DNA of 64,000 bases. Source: Pseudeuparius sepicola. Its lineage: Eukaryota; Arthropoda; Insecta; Coleoptera; Anthribidae. The notes under the pieces are model-generated. The model was not told the origin of the DNA and made no database searches. It was given only the letters and a program-made list of their open reading frames with translations. Location: assembly GCA_963920635.1 (NCBI GenBank), contig OY987299.1, positions 121,397,373 through 121,461,372 on the forward strand, written 5' to 3'. Below, piece after piece: positions 46,501 through 60,600 of this stretch; position 1 is the first letter of the stretch, and each line of letters starts with the position of its first letter. The position numbers were made by a program, and so were the translations under genes.

Positions 46501-49500
46501 GGTCCAGTTATGACCAAAAAGTTGCTTTTTTATGTTTGAAAAAATGGCAGCTGTGACGTCACCGATATTTTTTCCCCAGAAACAGAAACATTTTTTCAGG
46601 TTGGAACATCCAAGCGGAAAAAGTGCGTAACGGGGAGACAGGTTAACATAAAATTGTCATTAAAAAATGATACTGTAGTAAAAATTAAGGTTAATTCGAT
46701 GGTGTACTCAGATTTTGTATACAGGGGTTGGTAAAAAAGATATCGCGAAAAAACATGTTTTTGCAAAATAAAAAAAATAATTTTTTATCTACTCAACCAT
46801 TAAAGAACCTTCAAGTAGTATTCCTAAATATTTAGTTTTTTGAAATAACTTCTGGTTATAGCGGAAATGAAAGTGATTTTCTCTATTTTACAACTTACAC
46901 ATTCCATTTAACCATTATAGGATTCCCTTTTTAATTCTGATTCCAACGATATATAGTTTGACCTATTTATCTCAAACTGTTACCGAGATATTTATCAGAG
47001 AAGCTCCATTGAACTAGATACATGGTCTCTTAGTCAGTGTCTGACGTTCTATCCGAGTAGGCCAAACACCAAACAATAAAACCAAATTTATGACTCTCAA
47101 GTCAGCCATGATAATAAAACTGACAATCAAGTAGGCTGTAGGTATAGTGTATAATTACAATGTCTATTTACATGTCAGATTGGTCTTAAAATTTTGTTAC
47201 TGAAGCTGTTACTAGTTACAGTTTTAAAAAATGTTTTTGAAGGAAGAATACTGTGATATTTTAAAGGTCTTTATCAAAAATAAAAGACACGTAGAAACTT
47301 TGAGGGAGTATTTTCGCAAATATCCGAATAGAAATGTTCAGAGTGCTTTATTTATATGTAAGCTGTATTTAAGATTAAGATTGACAGGAAGGGTGATTAG
47401 CAAGAGAAAAATTGGGTTTAGAATTAGTGAGGACGAGAAAGAGCGAATTTTAAAATATTTCAGAAGACATAACGAAAAATTAGAGATGCAGCGAGAGATT
47501 TATTTAAGCCAGTAACAGCTTCAGCAACAAAATTTTAGACTAATCTGACTGGTAAATAGAAATATTGAATTAACAGCCTACTTGATTGTTAGTTTTATTA
47601 TCATGGCTGACTTAATTTGTCATAAATTTGGTGTTATTGTTTGGCCTACTCGGATCGAATATCAGACACTAACCATGATAGATCATGTATCTAGTTTAAT
47701 GGAGCTTTTCTGACAAATATCTCCGTTAGAGATAAATAGGTCAAGTTGTATATCGTTGGAATCAGAATTAAAAACGGAATCCTATAACGGAAATGGAATG
47801 TGTAAGTTGTAAAATAGAGAAAATCACTTTCATTTCCGCTATAACCGGAAGTTATTTAAAAAAACTAAATATTTAAGAATACTACTTGAAGGTTCTCTAA
47901 TGGTTGTGTAGGTAAAAAATTATTATTTTTTATTTTGCAAAAAATGTTTTTCGCGATAACTTTTTTACCGACCCCCATATACAAAATCTGAGTAAACCAT
48001 CGAATTCCCCTTAATTTTTACTACAATATCAATTTTTATAATAATTCTTTTACCTGTCTTCTCATAACACACTTTTCCGCTTGGATGGGTCACCCTGTAC
48101 AGCAGTTGAAACAAAAAAAAATCACAGGGGCCCACCTCAAGTTTTGAACCTACTCTTCCGTAGTTACGCCACTGAGTTGACAACATAAAATATCCTTCAG
48201 CTGACAGCGGACAACAAAAACCACCATGCTATTTTGATAGCTTTTGTCATTTGGTTAGCATTAGAGTTCCTGGATAGGGAGAGTTAGGACACTTTTTAAC
48301 AGAAAAAATAATTTTTCAAAAGTCATCAATTTTGTGGATGAAAAATAATTTGGGATAGATTCCATGGGCGTAACAAACTTCTGATCACAGAAATTTCTAT
48401 ATATGTATTAAAGTTGTTCCGTGGTACACGTGCGCCATCTATGAGGTGGGGAATATACTAAACAAATGGCGAGTTACTTGAAAAGCTCCTCCTAATCATT
48501 ATTTAATTACTATTACATAGGTACTGTTACCAGTGACTATGGACTATAGTCACTGCTGTTACTAAATCGTATTTGTTGGCAAAATCCACAGTTTAATTAT
48601 GAAAAAGTGAAAAGTGTAATGAAGGTCACAATTAAACTGTAAGTTTTGCCAGCAGATACGATTTAGTAATAAAAATGAATATTAAAATGCAATTTTTTTT
48701 TAAATTAATGTATTGGATACATTTATATGCGTATAATCTAGAACACATCCAAACAATGCTTCGTTACAGACTGTGCTTCGCCCTATCACAGGTGGTAAAA
48801 GTCTTCTAATGTAGGTAACCTCTGCTTTAGTTTCTCTCCAGTTCCAATAATTTTATCAGCTATTTATTGAACATTGGTCTGCATAAATTACTACTACTTT
48901 TTAAATACAATCGAAAATACATAATTTATTAGTGGTTGTGGTTGTGCTCTAGGATTTGGAGTTAATTTTTAATCTAAAATACGAGATAAAATATATATTA
49001 TCTTATTATGAAGATAGGTATTTCCGAGGGTATTTCATTATCATACCTCACAGATATGTTACTTTATTGATTTATAGTCTCCATTTATTCCAATAGGACA
49101 CCTTCTTTGCTGTTTCTCTAGTGTTTTCTGCAATAATAATTCTGCAGAACGCATTTTGTGATACTGGAGTCATTTGAAACAATTCCCAGAGCTTTTACAC
49201 TTCTTGCTAGCATGCTCGCTAAATGCGCTAAACCATATTAGTTTCGCCATACCATACCAGGTAGGTATTTAGTTATTTCTAATAATCGGGCAGCTGCAAC
49301 TAATGCTTGAAAACTAATAAAGTGCAATATTTTACATTTTCCTTTTGAATTATTTTAGTTGTCATATTTTCATGCTGCAAAAATTTGTACAGAAATGTAT
49401 CAAAACACTATTTATTTTAAGATGAATTTAGTAAGTATTAATTAATTAATTTGCAGGTTCACTTTCCTGAGAGAGATTTCGAAATTAAACTCACTTTAAA

Positions 49501-52500
49501 GGAAAATGCAATACCTACTATTTTCCGACCAGAAGAATTTCAACGAAAACATTCCAACAGAGACCATAATAATCTCCATTCAAAAATTGCAAATCTTGAG
49601 GAAAAAAAATCAACTTTTGGAACGTGAATTGGAAAAACTGAAATTCAAAATTGCCCAGAATAGTAAAGAGATAATAAAGAAATTTAAAGGAGTTTTTAAC
49701 GAAAATCTAATTCAAAATCTAGATCGGAACAAGGTTAGTTTATAGGAAGGTTAGGACATTCCCCCACTCTTAAACAAAGCCAAAGGCCGTCCCTTTGAAC
49801 CGGCAACATCGCGCGACGGTGCCGCTCTCACCAGCTGCCCTTCAGCTTGATGCCAATGGCGTATCAAAAGGGACAACACGGGTATTGAAAACCGAAAACA
49901 AAGTAAAGACACAAACATAAAACAAAAATGCGATGCACCAACATACACCACAAAGTTCCGTTATTTCATTGCACAAACATTAAAATGAAGAAATAACCGA
50001 AAACAGCTAAAACAACATAAATACAGGGTGGCCCACCACGAACTGCATCGATCTATATATGGAAAACTAAAAGTAGGAAAATTCTGAAAATTTGGCACCT
50101 CACCAATGCCGATGGGCGCTGCTCAACTAAAATATTTTGGTGAATCTGGCACTTCCGGTTATACCGGAAGTCGATATCAACTTTCTTATCTCAAATGGAA
50201 CACCCTGTATATTATTGCATTTTTTTGGATTCTAGGCATCATTTTGGAACAAAAACATGCAACAGGTCCTATATCTAAATCCAACCGTTTTTGAGATATT
50301 TGCATTTTTCCGAAAAAAAATACAGGTGCAGACCTAGTCAATTAGCAATTTATACGAGGAAACCGCGAAATTTCAAAACGAATTTTTATCATCGTGTAAC
50401 AGAAGCCCTGACCTAGTGGTCTCTGCTGAGAAATAAATCCTTTCGTATACAGGGTGTTCACAAAATATGAATAAAAATTACATTCAAGATGTGCTTAAAT
50501 CTCAAAATTTTCAAATGGAAACCCCCATTTTTTTTAATGCGATCTTATTTACCAGTAAAAATGATGACTACTTTGTGTAAGGTTTCCTATACCTAAATGC
50601 AGTAATTTTCGATTAATTTACGAAAAACCCACTTTTCGCCCATAAAATGCGGGGTTTGCTTAACGCTTGGAAAATCATATTAGCCGTGGACGTTGAAAAG
50701 ACAATCGCGGCTGAGGAAATGTCACTTGGTTTATAAATTATTGTCAACAATAATGCCGGCGCGCTTAAATTACACAAACGAAGATTATGTATCGCACGTT
50801 CTTGATATTACTTTGTTGCATTCTCCGTAGATAATAAACAAATTTAAATAATCTTCGTTTGTGTAATTTAAGCGCGCCGGCATTATTGTTGACAATAATA
50901 ATTTATAAACCAAGTGACATTTTCTCAGCCGCGATTGTCTTTTCAACGTCCACGGCTAATATGATTTTCCAAGCGTTAAGCAAACCCCGCATTTCATGGG
51001 CGAAAAGTGGGTTTTTTGTAAATTAATCGAAAATTACTGCATTTAGGTATAGGAAACCTTACACAAAGTTGTCATCATTTTTAGTGGTGAATAAGATCGC
51101 ATTAAAAAAATGGGGGTTTCCATTTGAAAATTTCGAGATTTAAGCACATCTTGAATGTAATTTTTATTCATATTTTGTGAACACCCTGTATACGAAAGGA
51201 TTTATTTCTCAGCAGAGACCACTAGGTCAGGGCTTCTGTTACCCGATGCCAAAAATTTAGAGATTTAGACATAGGACATGTTGCGTGTTTTTGTTCCAAA
51301 GTGATGCCTAGAATCCAAAAATGCAATAATATACAGGGTGTTCTATTTGAGATAAGAAAGTTGATATCGACTTCCGGTATAACCGGAAGTGCCAGATTCA
51401 CCATTATATTTTAGTTGAGCAGCGCGCATCGGAATTGGTGAGGTGCCAAATTTTCAGAATTTTCCTACTTTTAGTTTTCCATATATAGATCGATGCAGTT
51501 CGTGGTGGGCCACCCTGTATACACCATAAACAAAGTACATGCCAAAAACGTCTGTGTGCGCCTATGGCTGGAAGCGTTATCTATTTAGGAAGTTACTAAA
51601 TCGCCAATTCACGTGTAAATGCTACCAACTTAAATTGTGGCCTTTGCTCCCTTTGCCTCTCTTACCCCCCCCTTCCCTTCCAAGTCGTCGAATGTCGTAA
51701 CCTTCCTATAAACTAACCTTGGATCGGAAAAAAAATCCCAAGAAACGATTGAAACAGGACTGAAAACTAAGTTTGTGTGCGGATCTTCCGGTTACAATTA
51801 TTTACGCAATCAAAATTTTCCCTTACCATCGACCAGAACTCTCACCAGAAAAATAAGCCACATATCAAGTTTCAACCAGGGATATTATATGAAATTTTTT
51901 ACTATTTATCTCTAAAAATTTCTAGCTTCAATAATTTCGAAAAAACTGTTGCCTCAAAATCTCGGAAATTCCTTTAGGCCTGTGAAATGGACTAATCACA
52001 TTCTTACTTACAAAATGAATACTTAACGTCCCCAATAATAATTTAAAAGAAATGGCTTGTGTCATATGGGATAGAATGGTTTTGTACTTGGCAATACCAA
52101 ACTACACTCTATCCAAACTAAACGCAAGTGGCGCGTAAAAATTTACACGATTGACGCACGTGAACAATTCTGAGGGCTAATACGAGGCAGGGCCGCATTA
52201 AGGACGATCTCTATGAATTTTATAATAATAAAATATTAAAATAATATGCCCCAGTATTAAGAACTTTAAAAACAAACTTTTATGGCACACCTAGTCATTC
52301 ACTTACCTGCAAATTTCTACTACTTGTATTAACACAAATCGTAGCTCCAACAATTAATAAATGAAAGAATTATATTGGAAAAAATAAAGGTCCACTCGCA
52401 ACTCAATACACCTCTGTAAGAAACACCGACTCGCTGCACTCGCCCGCCGGGTCAGACTTTATTGCCGGCTGGCCAATAGCAAGCCGATCACGTGCGTATC

Positions 52501-54610
52501 GCGCTCTAGCCATGCAACAACTTGTGTTTATGTTTCACTTGCGTTTAGTTTGAATAGAGTTTAGTTTCCAATATCTAATGGGAATTTTTTCGGAGGTGTG
52601 CAGACGCAGCGCACCTCACCGAAAAAAAAACAAATTTCGTTGGCTATGTGGAATAGGAAATAGTATAATGTGGTCAGCATTCACCATCCAGTGCCATCTA
52701 GCGGGTACCGCCAAAACCAAAACAATGTGAGTGTGTATACATCGAAAAAACACAGCTCCCGTATCTACGCTTCTTCTGTGTTTTTCCACCGTTTCTCCAT
52801 CAGAGGTGTTTAAACAAAAAAAAAAAAAAAATTCGCACGCTCTATAGTTATTTACACAAGGAGTAAAATATAGTGTCTTTTCAAATACTATTCTTCAGTT
52901 TTTTAAATTCTTATGACGCTCTATGGTTTTGTGATATTTACTTTACCATCAAGAAAGGAAAGTCTAAAGGTTGCAGTCAACACTTACACAGAGCCCTTGG
53001 ATTCCTCCAATATCGTGCTCAAAATCTGCTGGTCCCTCTGCCCCTTGTTGTCCAAGAACAATTGTTTCCTAGTACCTTGCAACTCTTCCTCGTTCACCAT
53101 CGACCCCATTACTGGCCTCTTTGCCTGCGGGGTGCTCACTTGCATCTCCTGCAAATCGAATCGCAAATGTAACATTCCGGATGGGTTCCCTTAAACGACG
53201 AGCCCCACCTTCAGATTCAGGTTGAACTGCTGCGTGTTGAGGTCCTGGGTGAAGTCGCAATTTTTGGCGTCTTCGAAAGAGGAGGAGCTGTTGTCGCTGA
53301 AGAGGGGCATGGGCCTCGCCCCGTCTGTCGGCTGGGCAGCCGCCGCCCCGTCCATGCCGCCACGCGAGCCCGTCTCCACGAAATCGTCGGTGGTTAGAGT
53401 TCTAAAAGCCGTCTTCATGGCGCTACCTGTGTTTTAAGAAATTCAACGTTGAGCTTGAAGAAACAAAGGACTATTGACAAAAAAAAATTGAAAATGGCTC
53501 ATTTTCTGAATTCCAAGATGGGGGCCATATTCGAAAATTTTCCTTTCCTTTTTTTAACCAAAATAGTGGAATACCAAATAAATCAATACAATGGGCCTTC
53601 CTCTGCAATGATTAAGCCTTAGTTTTTTCGTCAATAAATATTTATTTATCAACTTAAGCACATGGGGCAGCGAGAAAGGAATTAGTAAGAAATCAGTCCA
53701 AGGAAGAAAAGGAAAATTTTCAATTATGGCCGCCACCTTGGTATTCAAAAATTAGCCATTTTGAAGTTTTTTGTCAACAGTTATCCATCTGCAAGCAACG
53801 AGCAAAAGAATGAAGGCAGTTTCAGTATTACAGCATAACAATGAAGATGTAAATGAGGCTTTCTATTAGCACAGACTATGGAGGGTAGAGGTGAGGAGGA
53901 CCATCTCTGTGTTATAAAATTGTCCCTCAAAACCATTAAATTAAGATGGCGCTGCTGTTGCCCCCGGGTACCAAATCTAAACTCCGAACTTTGCTACTTT
54001 CCACTCTGCTAGAGATGTGTCAATTGTGAATCACTGTGATTAGATCACTTTAAAGTATTGATTGACCAAATCTCAACATATCGAAACGATCCAATCATGA
54101 AGCAGTCGGTTATTACCGACACTCCACAGTCCACACATCGAACGGCCGACGATCGAACAAACTAGACAACAGTTTTTGTGCCGAACACCCATATAAGATG
54201 GTGCTTCTTACCTCTACCCTCCATAGCACAGACTAACAAGTAATACAGACAATTCCTTAGCTATGCATTTTGATTCATTCAGTTGTTAAAAAAGAAAAAT
54301 ATTCCAGCATTGCTATTCAAAAAGTTTATTCCAAAATTACAAGACAAAATAGTGATTTTCAGATTCAAAAATTTAAAAGTAATTTTGGGAAAAAATCAAT
54401 TCTCTGTGATGGAGTTTTATTATATAATAAGATTCCAAAAGAAATCAAATGTATAAGAAATACCACCAGATTTAAAATGAAGCTAAAAAAATTATTTCTG
54501 GAAAAAAAAACAAAAAGGGAAAAAGTAAGAAAAACATGTTGCAGTAATCTTGTTTTTTTTTAGTAATTATCTATATAATTCTCTGTAATAATCTACTGAT
54601 TGTTGAGAAT

Positions 54611-54642
<32 letters not shown>

Positions 54643-57600
54643 ACATGTGTCAAAAGGAGACTCGCTTTTCAGTGAAATATCTTCTAAAGATATGAACAGT
54701 GTGCATTTTATTTGGTTTTACATTAATCTACATAGCAAAGAGATTGTATTAGAACCAAAGTTATGCTTAAAATACTGTCCGATTTCCCGTAAATTGAATA
54801 CGCCATATTAGTGGTGACGTCACGTAGTGGGGGTAGGTCAAAGCACTGTATCCAAACAACCTCGTAGATACACGGGCGTTTTTGTGTTTTTGACTAAAAA
54901 AATTATTTAAATCGGTTTCTTCAACAATAACTATCCATCTTCGTTAAGGTAAGTGTATTCTGAACTTTATAAGTGCAAATTTTGAGCCAGTTTTCGTATA
55001 AATTGACCAAAAGGATTTCTAACCTTACTTTTGACATCTGCGTTCACATGCTCCACTCAAAATCTTATTATTATTATTTGCTTGATGTCTTACCTGACCA
55101 GCTTTTTCAACTTTCCTCTTTCTTGATCGGCCTTAGGAAATCTAAATCTAGTCAAAAACACAAAAACGCTCGTGTATCACGAGCTTGTTTGGATACAACG
55201 TGACGTCAGACTAATACGGCGTATTGGAGACTCGCTTATTTTTGACACACGTCCCTAAGGAGGCTTCTGTTACAAAGCTATTTATTCTGTGCTATTAGTG
55301 ATGGGTCAGGTTAATTAGCATTTTTAACCAAAATTAACCACTGGTTAAAAAAGTTCAAACTAACCGTTTAAAAGAAAAGTGAGGTTATGTTAAAAATTTA
55401 ATATTTTGACCGTCATGTCTTATTTCATTTGCGATTTCTTCTTATTTTACACTTATACACGTTATTTGGTTATTTTATGCTTGGAGAGAAAGTACAAAGT
55501 AAGCAAGTAGTGTGTAATTTTCAAATTTTTAAAATTAATTTAAAAAAAAATCACTATCCCTGATCCATGGAATATTAGGTCTGTCTCGGCAGAATTTCAA
55601 GCCAGTTTGAAACTGTCAGGAGCTTGTAGTTTTTTTTGATGTTCCAAAAATGGAACTGCACTGTTTCAAACTGACATCAAACGGTTTTTAGTGCTGCTAA
55701 AACAGACCTATTATTCAGATTGAGTTTTCCTAACATAACCTATAGGTGTAGGTATTTTTAAAAGCTTTTATTTAACTTGCAATGTATGTATGTATGTATG
55801 TATGTATGTAATTTGTTCGGGTGGAATCTTGCAACTCAATTTTGAAGCAGATATCTTCAACCGATCGAGCTGAAATTTTGTACACACGTTTAATTTGGAT
55901 GACAATGCATGATTATATGTGTGACGTCATTCTAAATCCAACATGGCGGATTACCCAAGATGGCGGACTAGTTAAATTTCAACCGATCGAGCTGAAATTT
56001 TGTACACACGTTTAATTTGGATGACAATGCATGATTATATGTGTGACGTCATTCTAAATCCAACATGGCGGAACACTCAAGATGGCGGACTAGTTAAATT
56101 TCAACCGATCGAGCTGAAATTTTGTACACACGTTTAATTTGGATGACAATGCATGATTATATGTGTGACGTCATTCTAAATCCAACATGGCGGAACACCC
56201 AAGATGGTCATTAGAAGGTCTCCTCATTGAAGAGCTAGACTGTTCTAAACTAACCGGCAAACGACCTTGCAACAATGATGCGTTAACTGAGATGAATAGA
56301 CTCAGACACCTGGCCAAACTAAAAATTACAAAATAAATTAAAAGTAAAAAAATATTTTTAAAAAAAGCTTTTATTTAAATGCGCTAAAAAGAATAAAATA
56401 ATCTTTTCTTTTAAAACTTTTACTATCAACTTATAACGTCATTCCACAATTTATATGATATAAAAGCTTGTCGCGAGATTTAAGTTTTCAAACTAAGTAA
56501 ATACCACTACTTAAATCTCGCGACAAGCTTTTATATCATATAAATTGTGGAATGACGTTATAAGTTGATAGTAAAAGTTTTAAAAGAAAAGATTATTTTA
56601 TTCTTTTTAGCGTATTTAAATAAAAGCTTTTTTTAAAAATATTTTTTTACTTTTAATTTATTATTTCTTATAGAGACAAAGTTTGGAATAGGGAAGAGGA
56701 AAAAGAAAAATAAAAAAATGACAAAACAGATACAATAGTGTGGAAATACTTTAAAAATAAAAATTGAGAACTGTAAATATTTAAAGGGAGAACCATTCAC
56801 GATATACAACAAACAAATCCCAAGCGAATTGGGAAGCATGTACGGAAACTATGTACGATGGAAACATTTTGACAACAGTTTTAAAAATCCCGATAGTGTA
56901 CAAGATAAAAGTAAATACCGTGTATAGGGAACCGCAGTTATTGGATTTTTTTGGGCTTTAATTAAGCCAAAAATGAAAATATAATAAAAATACAAATACA
57001 TTGATTTAATACAAATTAACTTAAAACTGCACAAGGGATTATGAAAAATATGTGTGTGTAGTTGGTAATACTTATTACAAATAGAATGTCACTGTTCTGG
57101 TCCATATGAGGGCATATCAGAGAATACATGGAATAATTATTATTTTTAGGAAGCAGTATTACAAAGACTATGTATACTTTAAATACCTCAATAAAACCTA
57201 TAAAATGGTAAGATAATCCTTAAATGAAGCTAAAAAAATTATTTCTGGAGAAAAAACATAAAGGGAAAAAGTAAGAAAAACATGTTGCAGTAATCTTGTT
57301 TTTTTTTTAGTAATTATCTATATAATTCTCTGTAATAATCTACTGATTGTTGTGAATTTAAATAAATAAATAAAATTTAAACTGAAATTTTCCACCTTTT
57401 TTCAATTAAGCTTTGGGGACCAAAAAATATTCAATGCGATATACTTTACTATATTTTATTAGGACTATATTTTATTTACAAACTTTAAAGCTGTTAGATG
57501 AGGCGGCCATACATTTTCAACCGAATTTGCAAGCAAAAGATCTCACAAACAGTAAAATTTTTCAACACAAATTTTTGCGAACATGTAGAGTAAGTATTTC

Positions 57601-60600
57601 TCTTGATAACGATCTATTCTATTTTATAAAATTCGTTACCGTTTATGACACAAGCTGAGTTCACAAAGTTGCGCATGTACGAAAGCGGACGCTGTGAAAT
57701 TTTGAAAAGCACTGCAGTTACTGACATACCTTTGGCCTGTAGACTGGGAGGCATTTCCTGCATGGACTGCTCGAAAACAGTGAATGACGGCTGCTTGACC
57801 TTCGGCTGCATCAGCGGCGACCATGGGTAAACCTCTTCCTGTTCATCGTCGTCGTCGTCGAGGATGGACAATCGGATCTTCGGCTTCTCTGGAGGCATCA
57901 CCACCGACTGCCTGGCGACCGGAGAAACTGATGGGGCTGCGACACTGTGGTTGGCCGCCATCGACCTACTGTGGAATTATCAAATCGATCATGGGCATGT
58001 TAAAACGGAAAATAATAAAAAAAAACGATAATAGTACGCGACGGTGCATACCTGAGAGTGTCGTTGGCTATCACGCCGGGCAGTTGCGGTACGCTCTGGG
58101 TGTTGTTTAAGCATGTAGTGTTGCTAGGATACACGGTGCTCATGTGCCCAAACAGATGGGGCGAGTTTGTTTCTAACACTTTGGGGATGCTGATGTTCGG
58201 CTTGGCTGGAGACTCAGCTGGCGGATCTTGGAATATCTGATCCGGCACCTAATGGTTTTGATAGTTATTACGACTGTTTATTTAAAAAAATAGAATTTCC
58301 TTTTTTAAGAATATTTTATTTTTCCACAATTTTTTTTCGATATACTTGTTTGGAAACCACATATTGGGGCATTATAGTTCAAGTTAATAGTTTAGCTATT
58401 TTCACAAAACGAATGAGAAGGATGTCTCTCTCAAGCTTTCAAAAGCACTGTAGGTTCATTAAATAATGAGTATCTAACCGTTGAATATAGAGAAAAATGG
58501 TATTTGGAAAAAATACTTAAATAAAGTGGGCTTTCAGTCGACATAAAAATGGTATGTTTCTTGAAAAAGCAAATTTTCAGACGTCGCGAATTTACAAAAA
58601 AAAATCTGCTACCGTTTATGAAAAAAAAAAAAAAACGAGGTGCATATATGATGAATGAATTACCCTGTACAACACAATTAGACTTATGTTTAATATGTTA
58701 TTTTTTATTGTTTTCTATTTAGAAAAAGTTTTGTAACCCCCTGGGTGCCTACACTGGCATTGACGCAGTTAGTTTGGTCTTCTTTTTTGGAGACACCCTG
58801 TAGAACAAGACCTTGAAAGGTGTCAACTTTTGTATTGAACATTGAACACATTGTTCTGAAGTCAAAAATAAAAAATAAATAACAAGTTCAAACAAAAAGT
58901 ACTCGAATGGGTACTGGTACTACTATTATTATTATTAAGTTTATTCACTCATTAGAAAAAAAAATTACATATTATAGAAATATATTTTTTTATATTGTAG
59001 AATAAACTTCAAATCCTCTGAAGCATTGCTTGTCTGAGGAAAGTGTAAATATACATTATAATATGTACATAATATTATCTACTTAATTATTATTATTATC
59101 TATTTAATAAAATGAATTTCATTAATTAAAAATTAATAATAAATAATCCAATCAATGAAAATGACAATGAAGATGAAAAGGTAGAGATAAAAATGAAAAT
59201 TGGGTTTCTATTAACCAGTTAATTAAGTTGTAGATTTTTTTGGATTACAAGAATTTGCTATCAAGTATAGGAAACCTTACACAAAGTAGTCATCATTTTT
59301 AGTGGTGAATAAGATCGCATTAAAAAAAAATGGGGGTTTCCATTTGAAAATTTTGAGATTTAAGCACATTTTGAATGTAATTTTTATTCATATTTTGTGA
59401 ACACCCTGTATAAGAACGGATTTATTTCTCAGCAGAGATCACTAGGTCAGGGCTTCTGTTACCCGATGCCAAAAATTCTTTGTGAAATTTCGTGGTTTCC
59501 TCGTATAAATTGCTAATTGACTTTAGGTCTGCATTTGTAATTTTTTTCGGAAAAATGCAAATATCTCAAAAACGGTTGGATTTAGACATAGGACATGTTA
59601 CATGTTTTTGTTCCAAAATGATGCCTAGAATCCAAAAATGCAATAACATACAGGGTGTTCCATTTGAGATAAGAAAGTTGATGTTGACTTCCGGTATAAC
59701 CGGAAGTGCCAGATTCACCAAAATATTTTAGTTGAGCAGCGCCCATCTTCATTGGTGAGGTGCCAAATTTTCAGAATTTTCCTACATTTAGTTTTCCATA
59801 TATAGATCAATGCAGTTCGTGGTGGGCCACCCATATATACAGTGCGTCCGGAGATGAAGTCCCCAAGAGGACAAATGGACCAAAAATTTCATTTTTCGAC
59901 AAAAAGTCATTCTTGGTAAAAGTTTCTGCTTCTCAAAAAAATTTGGTCTACGGAGAGAATTTTTAATTTTTTTTATACAGGGTGCCCAAAAATACGAAAA
60001 CATGAAATACCATCAAGAATAAACTACCTTTAGTTTTAAAAATATCAAAAACTTTTACTTAGAAAGTTGTTTAGAATTAAAAGATATGTCCGATTGTCAC
60101 TTTTCAGACAAATCAGCCAACTTCAATTTTTTTGATTGCCAAGTGTGAAACTCCTTTGTTTTTAAAAATATGAAAAATATTTATTTAGGAAAGTTGTTTA
60201 GAATTGTCCGGTTGTAACTTTTCAAGCAAATCGGCCGATTTGCTTGAAAAGTTACAATCGGACACGTCTTTTAATCCTAAACAACTTTTCTAAGTAAAAG
60301 TTTTTGATATATTTAAAAATAAAGGTAGTTTATTCTTCATGGTATTTCATGTCTTTGTATTTTTTGGGCACCCTGTATAAAAAAAATCAAAAATTTTTTC
60401 CGTACACTATATTTTTTCGAGAAGCAGAAACTTTTATCAAGAATGACTTTTTGTCAAAAATGAAATTTTCAGCCAATTTGTCCTCTTGGGCAGTACATCC
60501 GCGGACACACCACCGAAAAGTCGGCCGTATTGGGTCCACACATCATTGGCTGTCAAATGCCAAATGCATGAGGGCCGTGGTTGGCAGTGGTCAAATGTCA

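Larger units (their letters stand above)
46142..48174. mobile_element. 2.0-kb hAT-like element with CAGTGGCGTAA termini
   Basis: CAGTGGCGTAAGTAC (46142) and GTAGTTACGCCACTG (to 48174), flanked by AGTTGACA (46134-46141 and 48175-48182), a perfect 8-bp duplication. Most of it is taken up by the nested foldback 46597-48097. A wider direct repeat TAAAATATCCTTCAGCTGAC flanks the element on both sides. Confidence 0.9.
49457..51975 (+). pseudogene. P-element/THAP9-like transposase relic, split by insertions
   Basis: After an acceptor-like TTTGCAG, the frame reads VHFPERDFEIKLTLKENAIP then TIF, the second half of a THAP finger (C-terminal AVPTIF-like box). In another frame a leucine-rich coil follows (IQKLQILRKKNQLLERELEK, 49580-49640). 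The coding sequence resumes at 51730 with ETIETGLKTKFVCGSSGYNY, LRNQNFPLPSTRTLTRK and GILYEIFYYLSLKISSFNNF, the start of the P/THAP9 transposase core. Two or more frameshifts and the 1992-bp insertion 49730-51721 disable it. It sits in a BUB1 intron on the opposite strand. No P termini were identified. Confidence 0.8.
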
